DNA of 64,000 nt from Paramoeba atlantica (taxonomy: Eukaryota > Discosea), in contig CDRNVI010000004.1 of NCBI GenBank assembly GCA_977017575.1, forward strand, positions 62,001 through 126,000, read 5' to 3'. This document shows, piece after piece, positions 19,301 to 28,533 of this stretch (its first letter is position 1; every line of letters starts with the position of its first letter). Position numbers and translations under genes: made by a program. The notes beneath the pieces were generated by a model. The model ran no database searches. It was not told the origin of the DNA and saw only the letters and a list, made by a program, of their open reading frames with translations.

Positions 19301-20159
19301 GCGTCGTATTGTTTGCTTTGTCATTGCTAAGTTGAGACCCTGTAAGCAACGAGAGGGATTCAAGACGTTCAGAAAGCATTGAAAGAGAAGCATTGGATGG
19401 AATTTCGTACGGATTTATTATAAGCCCTATAACTGAGGCTAGCTGCTTTTCAGTTAAACTTGATTGAGGTAGAGTTGCTAGGTAGCTCATTAAAAGATCA
19501 CGATGTTGAAGAAGGGGAGGCCCAAGCTCTTGTAATAGTCCATCAAGCCGAGGCACTGGAATCTGCATTGCCTGAGGTGACTCGGATTCTGTTTTCAAAA
19601 CGGGCATGGTCGCATCTTTTAAAGATAAAAATTCGGGACATTCGTCTGTGCCATCTTGTATCAGTGTCTCGAAAGACAAACATAGTTTTTTTGGCGCTTG
19701 AGACCATTTAGAGTCCAAGAATTTCGGGGCGACTAATTCTTGAAGCAGTACGTAAGACTCACGACGGAGAGCTTCATTTTCATGATGGATAAATTTTAGA
19801 AGAGCCGACAATTGTACGGAAAATTCAGCATTCGCAACACAGTAACGCAAGGCTTCTATGCTCCAACTCAACTCTGTTAGGATACTGGTGGAATCGTGAT
19901 CGAGGGCTGCAAAAGAAGCACGAAGCGCATGAAGCATGAATTTTTCCTTGTCTTCGGCGGTAGTTTTGCTGATGAAATCTTGCGTTTCGCTTAGCAGTAT
20001 ATGAAGAATCGATCTCTGTACGTCTCCACCAAACGAATTTTCGTCGTCGTTGAATTCCTCACTGAAAACTTGAAGCTTTTCCTCCAAATCTGTGTTCAAT
20101 TCGGCGATCTCTAGTATCTTCCTCCGAACATGCTTGAACACCGTAGTGGACAAGCTCAT
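13323..20159 (-). CDS. NOT1: CCR4-NOT complex scaffold NOT1
   Basis: A single uninterrupted 2278-residue frame, the usual size for NOT1. The N-terminal 800 residues are helical repeats. A MIF4G-type CAF1-binding region lies near residues 830-1050 (around PILAKDLHIQELLLQTMRDG). The CCR4-NOT DUF3819 domain starts near residue 1175 (MIHQTLENTFREVIHPILEK) and runs to about 1310. The C-terminal NOT1 superfamily homology domain covers about 1850-2230 (QPYFRMLSNLFIVLFT, then RVPGFAFGWLELVSHR). NOT1 is the platform on which the CAF1 and CCR4 deadenylases and NOT2/NOT5 assemble, so it controls cytoplasmic mRNA decay. In an organism with polycistronic transcription that step would carry much of gene regulation. 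A pyrimidine tract and TCTCAG precede the ATG. The absence of introns over 6.8 kb is notable. Stop is TAA. Confidence 0.95.
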   Translation of the reverse strand: MSLSTTVFKHVRRKILEIAELNTDLEEKLQVFSEEFNDDENSFGGDVQRSILHILLSETQDFISKTTAEDKEKFMLHALRASFAALDHDSTSILTELSWSIEALRYCVANAEFSVQLSALLKFIHHENEALRRESYVLLQELVAPKFLDSKWSQAPKKLCLSFETLIQDGTDECPEFLSLKDATMPVLKTESESPQAMQIPVPRLDGLLQELGPPLLQHRDLLMSYLATLPQSSLTEKQLASVIGLIINPYEIPSNASLSMLSERLESLSLLTGSQLSNDKANNTTHSSDAWDLKAFCEIFLPHISHLSPQKVLSSLDYVGFFPSSNRAILNLIKLYQILFNESFLPVDPFLNLWENTEGQLKCITYLLRCPPTVVKYPEGADVPHCDQRVLKALLRLGASAKQYREVLDLLQDPICSHAQDLLRTVQLVFNEPIESAQYYEFGCECTYLLLTHLRSSNDETSAEENKLLMEVNPTLISDAIINACEKDKPRFEYYAEDVDFCGAKVMTSFLDNATFVPAVNAVIKLCHPYFHETPWSSFRKWISSVLHNQTPVKFSAPDLCASIVQNLDDFVLEFRDRIAHGNQKSSESPTCATDWGSKINLMNSLLCGLRSAPIPDLLSKALTLISEELSPLMGSTENDQPVSKTKSIIDDLRDKGHDESAAKLVKERLLEHYVTVDETVALLEEHAKHSSAEDCHFVLHFSEVLLSDTRRCKAWTPSQRSQVAKILGILVVDNLLPISGGSAGLGAILKFVLQGIVRPSSKEVQELSISVLDAFKHRLSEWPQYCLHLLPAVPEIVKSIPDITQYLGENALKSLSGEDVPPPRELQDRVAFLFNNLDTHNIEMFSKELSEKITPPTYRFFADYLINKRIKLEPNYHRNYVRVLERMNRHSFDTILLHLSYASVCQYIDSEKIRLVSNERTILKNLGAWIGLLTLARDKPILAKDLHIQELLLQTMRDGKLIASVPFVAKILDSVPLSRIFHSRNPWVLSVLNVLAELYQLPDLRLTLRFEIEVLCNRIKTTVQALVERSKTHSPDFRSKISMIYKNLDLSNSVDFHAASGARIRSSSSDESYEMRADGTEAPSNVIDPNVGSLAAMQNSPAIAQNISTAHSTGITNRAEYAAPALAASQGPTTRPFGTAKVVPLAPGPKHTHIDPGKFHLPMYRASTKSLALKPGVDTMIHQTLENTFREVIHPILEKTLTVIGHTTREVTSKDFQRDPDDGSLRRYAQLMARHLTCSLGLVSCREPFLAAARKNLFALLTQNFPRESNSTVCELVDSILSENIQGCMEVVQEIATESASSLTETIMRPVFEKRRMQKASGTFPEQQVLEERSMRCITTLPDVLCPREGLQGLHKRVYDGFGRIDSSKIITSQISSSVDQLNNLTSDIEAEAIKHYLQQPDCHLGLTHQNFASSTLSPQHKRIKQWLCRIPSMISASSALQVTRHVFQKIVALGGALPKNADPAQSRALQLISETYLLILQSARDKDPKVVEELTYLLLKHEKLWSLKEITVSFIRLRLINIEELDRHLTRTLNASSDLSRGRSVVEFTGTIVQRCLVDEKLASQKNLKSTLEALEKIAQMAREKTGPAAEQMKTKEKMHESSKLSRDMNDQTGDSYGSKRRVRIPSGVRDPEFRHKCRTYFREWMHICAKKALLSTGASSEEGSSPQPTPQQQAMTFVGKLQRNGMIKADYRLEAFLTVLLEYCVENCLTTLCYSARTDSENQDGKNGGVSDSMPSNKEFTNKAYMSIDAYTDLIVLLIKCCGWGAQTTEKDLSTVDQKVAESTGETEKPDSARMQCLQAEVALVSRTLDAIQKVLLRNHSYFASRSSSRDIPEMSSAHEMQQEFQQQPYFRMLSNLFIVLFTQSATSRTDEFRSSAVQRYLNATVDALVNLSPQRVPGFAFGWLELVSHRCFLPKLLSVSQKGVSETVVRSSRDRCTMLLREALTFLSTMSPVLQDGTISNGFRLFHKALLRTLLILLHDFPNYMYTCGVALAEVIPNECIQLRNIPLAAFPRALKLPDPFTVKLFADQELPEMRTLLPFPAHYGTLLQSSKSEALNVTLSTEIQKFITEKQPENLPQKLALLFREHMGGEYGAHPQSRSFLPEAVISRLVHHVAEVFVHVAQNKEEASRRLTLSSAIQNAVVLLASVTSRMVAYERYGVFSALANHLRYPCAQTYVTSRLILSLYENSSPVLAKEKNSDALWYREQLTRVLLERVLVHRPHPWGLLVTFVELTGNRAQYEFWTQPALQAIPEMVKLLDAVGRRTGTAAKRST

Positions 20160-20416
20160 TAAGGAGTCTTCTGAGACTATAACGTGGTAAAAAAGTGTCT
20201 AGTACATACAGTATATTTGTTACGTACAATAACAGATGGTTGAAAACAATAGCTGCTATGTTCGTTACTCAAACGTGGAATGATAGTGTAATATAGCCAT
20301 TTGTTGTACCAAGCATGCAAAGAGTATTAATACTATTAATACGGTATACAAGTATACCGCAGCTAAAAATATTCTTCGAGGTCGTTTTTCTGGTAACAAG
20401 CCAAGTAAAGTCACTT

Positions 20417-23332
20417 TCACGGTACATATTTATACTCATTCGAATTTTCTACCGTTAGAAATTCTCTATCAACCAGTGACTCGAGTCGAGCATCAATGAC
20501 TGCGGTCGTTGTCAAGGGAAGATTCGTTTGAACACGCTCCGTTAATTCAGATTTACTAAGTGACCCTAGCGGTTTGATGGTACGAACAATAGCGGCATCC
20601 ACACTGTACACGCTTTCAAATGTTTTTGGTGAGGGGGCAACGTCTCCAAGCTCGACCTCTTCGGTGGTCTCACGAAAGAGTAACGGAGCACTCCCTCGTG
20701 TGGTTGGAAGTCGGAGAATGTTTCCCTTTTGTCGACCTGGGGGTACATAGTCTAGATTTACACAGAATATCTCCGTTCTAGTCGACCCATGACAGGGCAC
20801 GACGCTCAAAATTTCAGCCTCGATAAGGCTTTGAATTACGTCTTGAACGTAATCCCGTATCATTGACGCCGAATCCAGACCCAGCATAAAGGATGCATAC
20901 AGTGGTCCGCAGCCATTGTTCACAGCAGGAAGTGCGCTGGATTTATCTGTATTTTTTGGAACGTCATCGCATTCCATATCGTGGGAATCATTCTCTGTGG
21001 AACGAAACTTAGAGTGCGTGATGGCTTGGAACACTTGTTCCAAAGAAAGTGAGTTATCTTGAATCGCATCCAACACCAAAGCCTGATGAAGGCTTCCCGT
21101 GAGCTGGATGTATCTATGCTCGTTAGCAGCTTTTGCTTTTCCTCGTTTCGGGGGTAGCAAGAAACGTATCACTGCAGTGCTCAAGCAGTGGTTCCACTCT
21201 AAAGTGCGGCTCTCGTGTGACCATTTTTTGCTATAAAACTTGGTGTATTCGGAGGCGATCGCAGAAAGTCCAGAGGGCAACTTTTCCCAATTGGGTCCCA
21301 TTCGAGGCCATAATACATTATGAACAGATGCTACATAAACCTGCGTGGAGCGCTGCACCTTTCTCTTTATTTTTTTAAATTCATAAGACGTTTCTTCGCT
21401 GCATTCTACATCTCGTAACATGAGTTCCGCTTTCTGACAAAAATTTGAACCAAGCTCGGGCAGTAGGAATGTTAAAACAGCGCGCTCGTCCGCTATAGCT
21501 TTGAACACGAAACAGTCCTGGGTAGTTTCCTCTAATATGCCCAACAGTAATCGTTGGGCCAAAAACAATAAATGGTAACTCTCAAAGATCTCCTTGCTCT
21601 TCAAGCACTTTAGAATCTCAAGAACGGGATCTTCCTTCTCTAACACACTGTTGGGGTCATAATGTTTGCTGCGCCCGAATCGTAGTTTTGCATCTGCGGC
21701 AACAGCAAGCCCATGGGAAACACGACTTAAATAAGGGTTCAAGCTACGCTCTAGGATATCTCGAAATGCATTTGCTAGTGACGGTGCATTCGGAGCCTTA
21801 CAAAAGGCCACGCCAAGCACTAATCCATGTTGATAGCGAAAGAATTGAAGCAGAGCTTGTATGTAGCAGTTTAACGAAGTACGACTCGATGCAAGAGAGT
21901 TCAATTTTTCTTCAAGATAGTCTTTCCAAATGCTCTCAAGCAACGACATGGGGTGCGGAGGGATCAAATCAGGTTTCGGCGGCGTATCCAAGGACGAGGT
22001 CTTCTCTACATCCTGCTCCACTTGTGGAAAAAGCTGCAAACACTTCACTAACACGTAGAGTGCACTTACATGAATCGGAATACTGTCCTTCTGTAGAATT
22101 TTTTGTCGCGCTTGTTGCCCCGCACGTAAAAGTTTATGTTCCGTTCGCAGTAGCCATTTTCTGTCTACGGACTCGGCGTCGGAAGAAGGGACGTTTGCTT
22201 CCGTGTCAAGTAGTATACTCCACACACCAACGATGCGCTGAAATACCTCATTCACACCTGTTTTCTTAAACGTCTTGCTATAAGGCAGGCCTAAGTACGC
22301 CATACCTACTTTGAAGCTCTGCTGCACTCGTCTCAATACAGCATCTGGAGTCGAAGTTTTATAGCGATAGAGTTGTGCAATAAAAGAAGGACAGAAAACA
22401 CTGTGTTGGGGTTCAAACAAGGTTTGAATACATTCCGTCACCATGGCTTGGTCAGGCACAATGTTATGAAAATACAAAGAGGCCTCAACAAAGACTGAAG
22501 GCATTACGATCTCCATCAAATATTGTACGGGACATACAGCGTTTGACTCTAACATGAACTGATCAGCGCGTTTCTTGTAAAATTCGCGGCATGAGATTCT
22601 CAGTAGGTCTCGATAAGAGGTGCCGTCTATGTGAGCAAATCTTATTAAGCGTGCAAGGGATGATATACCCGTACGAAGTCGTCGAGCCAAGGGTTCCGAA
22701 TCACAGCCTCTATACTGATGTAGTGTGTCAATGAAAAAATGAAGCAAAACTTGTGATCGGGTGGGAAGATCACTGAGCGATAATAAAGAACCTGTAGAGG
22801 ACATGAAGTAGAGTCGGATGCTATCCTCGACTATAGACTTAAAATTGAGCTGTGGAAAAAGCTGTGAAGCTGGTCCAACTCCGTTGTTCAATACCTCCCA
22901 ACTGCATATCCAGTCATCTGCTTTCGCATCTTCCTTTAACGTTACTGCAAGGTATTCGGCCACAATGTCCTTGGCTACGTCACGCAAAAATTCAAGAGCG
23001 ACAATTGATTTCCCCTTTAGAACCGCTTGGACACTTTCGTATACCCGCTGCTTACGCGAGGTGAAGGCATCGGTGTATAAAATTTCCCGCAACGCCTGAC
23101 TGAGAACATCCTTGGCCAGGGATAGTGCAAATTTGATTTGACTAGACGACAGAATTTGTGGTGGGATCATATATGACATGGCATCTACTTTTTCCTTCCC
23201 TGCTGATGTGCCACTTGGTTTGCGTGGATCAGCAATAACGTTTCGCCTAACCGGAACACAGCCTTTGAGTAGCACCGGCGTGGTGTCGTATGGATCATAC
23301 GCAGCGCTACTTGTAATCAAAGATGCAGGCAT
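20417..23332 (-). CDS. Cullin, ubiquitin ligase scaffold
   Basis: About 971 residues from the ATG at 23332; six more upstream codons stay open but start with TTG. The N-terminal half is the helical cullin repeat region. The C-terminal winged helix is diagnostic: VDAAIVRTIKPLGSLSKSEL followed by IDARLESLVDREFL and the ending EYKYVP. The lysine in AIVRTIK corresponds to the NEDD8-attachment lysine of cullins (consensus IVRIMK). The cullin binds an RBX1-type RING protein through its C-terminal part and a substrate adaptor at its N-terminus. It is longer than common cullins (about 750-800), with acidic and polar insertions near residues 830-860. Upstream, a pyrimidine tract and TTCTAG at 23364-23365 make a good spliced-leader acceptor. 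The TGA stop matches the normal cullin end, so TGA is a true stop in this genome. Confidence 0.9.
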   Translation of the reverse strand: MPASLITSSAAYDPYDTTPVLLKGCVPVRRNVIADPRKPSGTSAGKEKVDAMSYMIPPQILSSSQIKFALSLAKDVLSQALREILYTDAFTSRKQRVYESVQAVLKGKSIVALEFLRDVAKDIVAEYLAVTLKEDAKADDWICSWEVLNNGVGPASQLFPQLNFKSIVEDSIRLYFMSSTGSLLSLSDLPTRSQVLLHFFIDTLHQYRGCDSEPLARRLRTGISSLARLIRFAHIDGTSYRDLLRISCREFYKKRADQFMLESNAVCPVQYLMEIVMPSVFVEASLYFHNIVPDQAMVTECIQTLFEPQHSVFCPSFIAQLYRYKTSTPDAVLRRVQQSFKVGMAYLGLPYSKTFKKTGVNEVFQRIVGVWSILLDTEANVPSSDAESVDRKWLLRTEHKLLRAGQQARQKILQKDSIPIHVSALYVLVKCLQLFPQVEQDVEKTSSLDTPPKPDLIPPHPMSLLESIWKDYLEEKLNSLASSRTSLNCYIQALLQFFRYQHGLVLGVAFCKAPNAPSLANAFRDILERSLNPYLSRVSHGLAVAADAKLRFGRSKHYDPNSVLEKEDPVLEILKCLKSKEIFESYHLLFLAQRLLLGILEETTQDCFVFKAIADERAVLTFLLPELGSNFCQKAELMLRDVECSEETSYEFKKIKRKVQRSTQVYVASVHNVLWPRMGPNWEKLPSGLSAIASEYTKFYSKKWSHESRTLEWNHCLSTAVIRFLLPPKRGKAKAANEHRYIQLTGSLHQALVLDAIQDNSLSLEQVFQAITHSKFRSTENDSHDMECDDVPKNTDKSSALPAVNNGCGPLYASFMLGLDSASMIRDYVQDVIQSLIEAEILSVVPCHGSTRTEIFCVNLDYVPPGRQKGNILRLPTTRGSAPLLFRETTEEVELGDVAPSPKTFESVYSVDAAIVRTIKPLGSLSKSELTERVQTNLPLTTTAVIDARLESLVDREFLTVENSNEYKYVP

Positions 23333-23363
23333 GAGAACAAAATTAAACAAAGTTATTTGTGGT

Positions 23364-23390
23364 CTAGAAGTGCAAAGAAAATGAATTAGT
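23364..23390 (-). promoter_or_regulatory. Predicted spliced-leader acceptor for cullin
   Basis: On the minus strand a pyrimidine-rich run (CATTTTCTTTGCACTTC) ends in TAG, 32 bases ahead of the cullin ATG. This is the arrangement used for kinetoplastid trans-splicing. It is a sequence-pattern call; no transcript data are available. Confidence 0.45.
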
Positions 23391-23614
23391 CATAGAACTT
23401 TTTTTGCATCAATACAGAAATTTGTCAATCTACCAACAAATAGTTTTAGGTAATATGCACTATGTTCCATACTCTAGTTCTTTGATTCATTTTCCTATCT
23501 TTTTATCCTAAGAATATGTCACTATAACGTGTCTAGGTATTCGTATATGCAGCGTAAGACGAACGACATACTTTAGTGCGTTGAAACGGAGCAATAAATT
23601 TATCTCCGTGGGCA

Positions 23615-24049
23615 TTAATCTTCTTTTGCCTCCTTTTTGGGGGCGCAAATCTTGGCCAAGGGCTTCAGGTACAATAAATACATGTACCGTGCTCCCTCCG
23701 TGTAAGATGCCTGTAGCCATAAAAGCACTGCAATCCTGATTGCCGCAACAAACCAATGCATTGGTTCAGAAGATGCATAAAACATGCAAGACGCCAACCA
23801 TCCGTACTCGAATGTGTGCCACAAGGAGAAAAGAATCCAATAGGAAAGCCACTGAACCTTCTGTTCCGAAATTCTCCGAGATGACAGTTTTCCAATAGAG
23901 TGCCCTTGAGAGGGACGTACAGGTGTAGCATGTGTGTCACTTAACTCTTCCGAGTCGTACCTTTCCTGGAGCAAACTCAATGTTTTATACATAGGATAGG
24001 AAACCCCAGTGGCGAGGCTTAAAACGGCTCCATAGGGCCAACCAGACAT
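23615..24049 (-). CDS. REEP/DP1/Yop1 (TB2/HVA22) family ER-shaping protein
   Basis: A 144-residue protein with the family layout: an N-terminal hydrophobic stretch containing GVSYPMYKTL, then the core QWLSYWILFSLWHTFEY, and a second hydrophobic stretch ending in ARYMYLLYLKPL. Family members form hairpins in the cytosolic leaflet and curve ER tubules. Between the first segment and the core is a polar insertion of about 45 residues (DSEELSDTHATPVRP onwards), longer than in most members. The C-terminus is lysine-rich. A CATCTTAG acceptor-like site sits about 33 bases before the ATG. Stop is TAA. Confidence 0.88.
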   Translation of the reverse strand: MSGWPYGAVLSLATGVSYPMYKTLSLLQERYDSEELSDTHATPVRPSQGHSIGKLSSRRISEQKVQWLSYWILFSLWHTFEYGWLASCMFYASSEPMHWFVAAIRIAVLLWLQASYTEGARYMYLLYLKPLAKICAPKKEAKED

Positions 24050-24359
24050 TGTTTGTGCGTTCGTTATTTATGAAACAAATTCTAAGATGTAGTATCGAGA
24101 GTATGAAGAGTTAGGTGAACAATACAGAGTTCTACTTCTATGAATTGTAACATCAGTTGCACAGACCGCAAGTTATTTTATCGTTTACATTCTACAATAC
24201 AAACCAATTGCATCCACTTTATTTCTTCCTACTTTATTCTTTCAACTTTGGGAAGGTATCACTTCATGCTCAGGAATGTTTTCATTTCATTCGTACCCTT
24301 ATTCTTTATCACGTCCCGATACCCAACCCCCAAAATCAAGACACCTCTCGCACGTTCCT
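24050..24359. other. Spacer between L37 and REEP genes
   Basis: About 310 bp, pyrimidine-rich on the plus strand. It contains the REEP leader with the acceptor-like TCTTAG at 24082-24083 and the L37 3' UTR. No further gene is seen. Confidence 0.45.
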
Positions 24360-24647
24360 TTACGCCTTTGCGTAGCTTCGGTGTGACGGGGTTCGGGCAA
24401 CCGTCCCCTCACGAAATCCATTGCGAAAGCGGCGTTGGACAATTTTTAAATGCCGGCAGCGTCCGGTTCCTGTTGTCTTTCGCTCGATCGCTTTTACGCT
24501 CCAGTTATAACGTCGTCGCTTCGGGCGGGGGTAGGCACACGCTCCGCAGACTTTCTTGCTGGTGTGGTAAGCGTGACGACCACAGCGTGGGCACAGGTCG
24601 TGGGTGCGCCCCCGACGCTCTCCCATAGAGGTGGTTCCCTTAGTCAT
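24360..24647 (-). CDS. RPL37: 60S ribosomal protein L37 (eL37)
   Basis: A 95-residue protein beginning [20 protein letters not shown], the typical eL37 start. The C2-C2 zinc finger is present: CPRC with CGAC following HTSKKV. The [14 protein letters not shown] and RFRNGFREG segments are also family hallmarks. The length matches eukaryotic L37. It is part of the large ribosomal subunit near the exit of 5.8S/25S rRNA contacts. The coding frame is intact. The acceptor-like AAG lies at 24681-24682 after a CTTCTCTCTTT tract, giving a leader of about 33 nt. Confidence 0.97.
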   Translation of the reverse strand: MTKGTTSMGERRGRTHDLCPRCGRHAYHTSKKVCGACAYPRPKRRRYNWSVKAIERKTTGTGRCRHLKIVQRRFRNGFREGTVARTPSHRSYAKA

Positions 24648-24988
24648 GGGTGAAAAATATGCGGGAAGAGGAAATAAATTCTTGTTTGAAAATTATTTTA
24701 TTGGTTAAAGAGAGAAGAAATCATGTGCGTTGAATTCAAAATCGATTCATGTGTGCAAAAGAAATTATCTTTAAAAAAGAGAAACCCACGTTTCCAAAAG
24801 AAAATGTTACTAAAATGTTACTGTATGAAAGAATGAACCGGGTGTTTCTATTTCTTTCCCGAGAGCACTCGAGACGTCAACTTGTAGACGTTATCTGATT
24901 GCCAACAGGTGCGGGACTCGCTTGTAGTGGAGTTCGTTGCGCGTAGCAGCTTTTATAACGATGAATGGAAACCTTATGAGGACATAAA
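24648..24988. other. Spacer between mtRNAP stop and L37 start
   Basis: About 340 bp, AT-rich. On the minus strand it includes a pyrimidine tract (24703-24720) and an AG at 24681-24682 suited as the L37 splice acceptor. No gene is seen. Confidence 0.45.
24681..24720 (-). promoter_or_regulatory. Predicted spliced-leader acceptor for RPL37
   Basis: The minus strand reads TTTCTTCTCTCTTT, and the first AG after it is CAAACAAG, about 33 bases ahead of the L37 ATG. There is no AG in the final leader segment before the ATG. Confidence 0.4.
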
Positions 24989-27900
24989 CTATGAGAAGAA
25001 ATACTCGGAGTTCAGAACCTCACGTAAGTTAGAACTTCCACATGGAGGAGGCGGTGGGAAGCATGTCAGGCCATGTCGGCTCAGGTCATCTGCGTACTGC
25101 GTATTCCACTCCTGGCGAAGTATCTCCAAGGGGTTCATCTCGGAGTATAGGTTGTAGAACTCCTCTCGCAGAATACGTGACAGGGAGGACATGTTCGCCG
25201 CGTGGCACCAGTAAGAATCGTGAACAGAGGCCATAGGAAGACCCTCGTTACGCATACGTAGCGCCGTGAGTGCTAAATGGGTCGCATCCAGACTGTGAAT
25301 AAAGTTAGCACAAAACGAGGAGATGTGTTTTTTACTGGGCTGGTTTTTCTTCGTGTGTACACGAACGGGTCCACGCTGGTAATCGAACAACACGGTGTGT
25401 TTGCGTTCCCGGTAGGGCGGGACTACGTGGAACTGCAGAGGGGTGTGAAAAGACAACGGCCGACGCTCGTGAGCGGGCTGTATGTAGTACGCCAGTTCAG
25501 CTGTGCTTTTGAGCCACGCCCGTGCACGGATACATTCGGAGAAAACGGTACCGAGAGAGCGCTTTAAAATAGTGACCAAGTAGGGTGCGAGCGATCCGAC
25601 TTGCTGCTCTGTCCACGCCTGTATCTTCATATTTTGTTCAATAAGCGTTTCCCGTAGCATTCGACGCATTCCGTATTCTGTGACGCCATACACTTGGGTC
25701 ATCACGGCTCGCTTTATCGTCGACCTCCGAATGTGACAGCGCTGTCGTCCATCTTCCATATAGACAAGAAGACCAGCCAGGCGTTCGTGTGAGACTCGGG
25801 AAAAGATCTGTTTGTGCATCTCATCCAAAACAGTGTTATAAAGGTCTTGCGGTTCTGCTGCAGGAACAAGGTTTACTGCGCGGGCACCCAAGGGGTCTCT
25901 TGAGATGGCGGAGTAATGTTGAAGCCCGTTGGCCGTCCCATCGACCTGTACAGGCAAGGAAGAAGGAAACTCCTCCGGGTTCGGATACCGTAGTGCATCG
26001 GCAATCTCCTTGCATGCCACAATAAATTCAAATGCATTCTCGGCCACAGCCCAAAATTCCATTTGTGTTCCGTACGGCTTCTCCGCTACTGACACGACCG
26101 CATCAATATGGCTGTCAATAAACTGAACACGATCGTCAAAGTTTCGCTTTGTCATGCCGTACATGTTAGCCGCATGGATTTTTAACCAGCGCAACCCGTC
26201 GGGACCCAACGGTATTGGCCTCGCAAAGCGAAGGACCGAACGAACCTCCCGGATGGAAGCAATGCTAAACACTGTTGACATAGGATACACTCGCCCTCTA
26301 AAGTCCAAATGGTGGGGGATGTAGAATTCGTCTACTCCTGTAAGGTGACGAAGCTCGCGTAGGACATACCGATACCAATCCCGGTTACACTTTTCTTGTC
26401 GTATTTGACTTTTCCAATAACTTGAGTGCTTTCTACCATCTTCCGATGGGGTCGTTTTCCACGGAACAAAGCCTTGTGTCACACGGTCTATACGATACCC
26501 AGAACGCAGACCCTCTTCTTGTACTTGGATCGCGTACTTGTTCAGGGAAAAGGGAATGGATCCCATATAATTCAGAAACGATCGCATAATTTCCTTTTCA
26601 TCGAGGTTCATCGGTTCGTTGGGCGCTAAAAGCCCTGCACTGGAACGAATGATCATCCCACCTGATAGCTCGAGGAATGGGGAACCACTTTCACGTTCGC
26701 TGGTCCACTGCTGGTGCTTCAGTTGAACTGGGTAGTGCAAGTTAATTTTAATGGCTCGTTTCACTTCCCGAAAGTACAACAGAGTGGTGGACCAGTGACC
26801 TTTCGCCATGAGTGGAAACAGACCTAGTGTGCCCCGTTCGAAGCAGTCCGTAAGAATCTCGAACACCTGTTTACACATGTACCGGGCCACCGCGTTTATC
26901 CTCCCGGCATCACATCCATGGCGATGAAGCTCCGCCACAATCATTTTATTTACTCTCCATAGTTTTTTACACCTCTCTCTCTTGATAGAGTCCAGAATTG
27001 TTTTGCCATAGGGTTGACATAACTTGTCGTAGGCCACGTTGCATGCTATTGTGTTGATGGCCGGAAGAAGTGTTCTCATTCCTCCCATGTGGTCGAGTAC
27101 CAAGGAGAGTTCGCATACTCCGGTGAACACCAGTTGCAGAACAGCCTTGGCTACCCCTTCTTCTGATGAGCCTTGCGGAATAGTCACTTCCCCATCCTTA
27201 GATAACTCCCGGGGATTGTGTGCGAGCAACCACCGCATCTCGGAATCTCCTATGGGTGAAGGTTGCCCGTTGCTTTCTGCGCTTGCCGTCGGGTTAATAA
27301 AACCATTTTCTTGATTTTCCCTTCGATTCATAGTTCTTACTTCTAAGGCGACCTGGTAACACAGCGTGTCAAAAAGTCGCAACCTATTGCTCGTGGTATA
27401 GGCGGCAAAAGGCACAAACTCCAAAATGCTCTCCATGAACGCGATAGCGGGTTTCCGCACCTCCAACGGCAGATGGCTCTCCTCCGAAGTAGAAGGTAGC
27501 ACCGTGTGCAGGCCGAGCTCAAGTTTCAGGTGGTGCCTCACCACCCCACGTATCAGGTGCGGTGCGACCTCATCCGGCACCACCACACCCCACCCACTGA
27601 GCCGAAACAACAGCCGCGTCACCGCCTGCCACACCAGCACCCCAAAAGGGCTCAAGTTCCCCAACAACTCCTCACTCGTGGTACCCTCAAACATTTGACT
27701 CGGCAACGCATCCAACCGCCCATACGACGCCGTCCCCAGCCCAAGCCGGCTCCCTAGATGCGACGCCACCAACGCCTCGGTCTTCTCACACAGCAACCCC
27801 GCCACCTCCGGGTTCCACCCCCTTGCCCAGGCCTCACTGCTGGGAACGATCACTTCACTCTGCTCACCACCCCCCCCTCCCCGCGATGTCCGTACCCGAC

Positions 27901-28278
27901 CACGCGCCCAAAAGGGTCCCCCCCGGCGGCCTCGCTCCGCAGCGGGAGCACGACCCGGGGGCCCAGGGCCCTCACGAGGCTGTGGGCCACCGCGAGGCGC
28001 GCGACCCCGGGCCAGCGCCAGGCCCGCGGGAGCACGTCGCGGGCGACCGCGGCGACGGTGCCGGGGTCGGGGGCGTGGTGGGGGCGGGCGCCGTGGGCGC
28101 TGCCCGCGAGGAGCAGCGCGCGGGCCTCGAGCTCCGCGGAGGTGCGGGGGGCGGAGGGGGGGAGGAAGTGGAGGGGGGACTCGAGGCGGCGCAGGCAGAG
28201 AGGGAGGGCCTGGGCGGGGATGAGGCCGAGGGCGAGACGGGCGGTGGGGACGTGAGGAGGGGGCGGGGAGGGGAGCAT
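24989..28278 (-). CDS. Mitochondrial single-subunit RNA polymerase, with a frame change near the 5' end
   Basis: The main frame (24989-27853) encodes the whole T7-like polymerase: DFRGRVYP with GLRWLKIHAANMYG, motif A in VDGTANGLQHYSAISRD, motif B RRSTIKRAVMTQVYG, motif C SVHDSYW, and the typical terminal YFFS. Catalytic Asp residues, the motif B Lys and Tyr are present. Its only in-frame start is a GTG at 27853. Immediately upstream a second frame (27850-28278) begins with ATG and encodes 142 residues of arginine/alanine-rich helix (TARLALGLIPAQALPL and on) that reads like the missing N-terminal part with a mitochondrial presequence. The two overlap next to a G8 run (minus strand, 27869-27876). 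One base difference there would join them. Role: transcription of mitochondrial DNA. The first 600 bp are extremely GC-rich compared with the rest of the gene. Stop is TAG. Confidence 0.93.
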
Positions 28279-28279
28279 G

Positions 28280-28533
28280 GGGGGGGGGGAGGGGGTGTGG
28301 GGAGTTGGGGGGAGTTGGGGGGAGTTGGGGGGGTTAGGCGGAAACGAGGGGAGAGGGGGGTGGGAGGGGGTGGGGAGGGGGTGGGGTGGAGGGTGTCATG
28401 GGTGGAGGGGTGGGAAAGGTAGGTTGGGGGAAGGTAGAGGAGGGTAGAAAAGAGGGTAAGGGCGTGAAAGGATGCGAGGTGGGATAGGGAAGGGTAAAAT
28501 TTATGTACAGATTTATGTATTACGTGGAGTGGA
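28280..28533 (-). repeat. C/T-only tract with ACTCCCCCCA repeats ahead of mtRNAP
   Basis: The minus strand is almost pure pyrimidine for over 200 bases. The plus strand has GGGGGGAGTT repeated three times at about 28299-28330 and many G runs of four or more, so it could form G-quadruplexes. It lies between the mtRNAP ATG and the hAT remnant and may serve as an oversized splice polypyrimidine tract. Confidence 0.6.
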
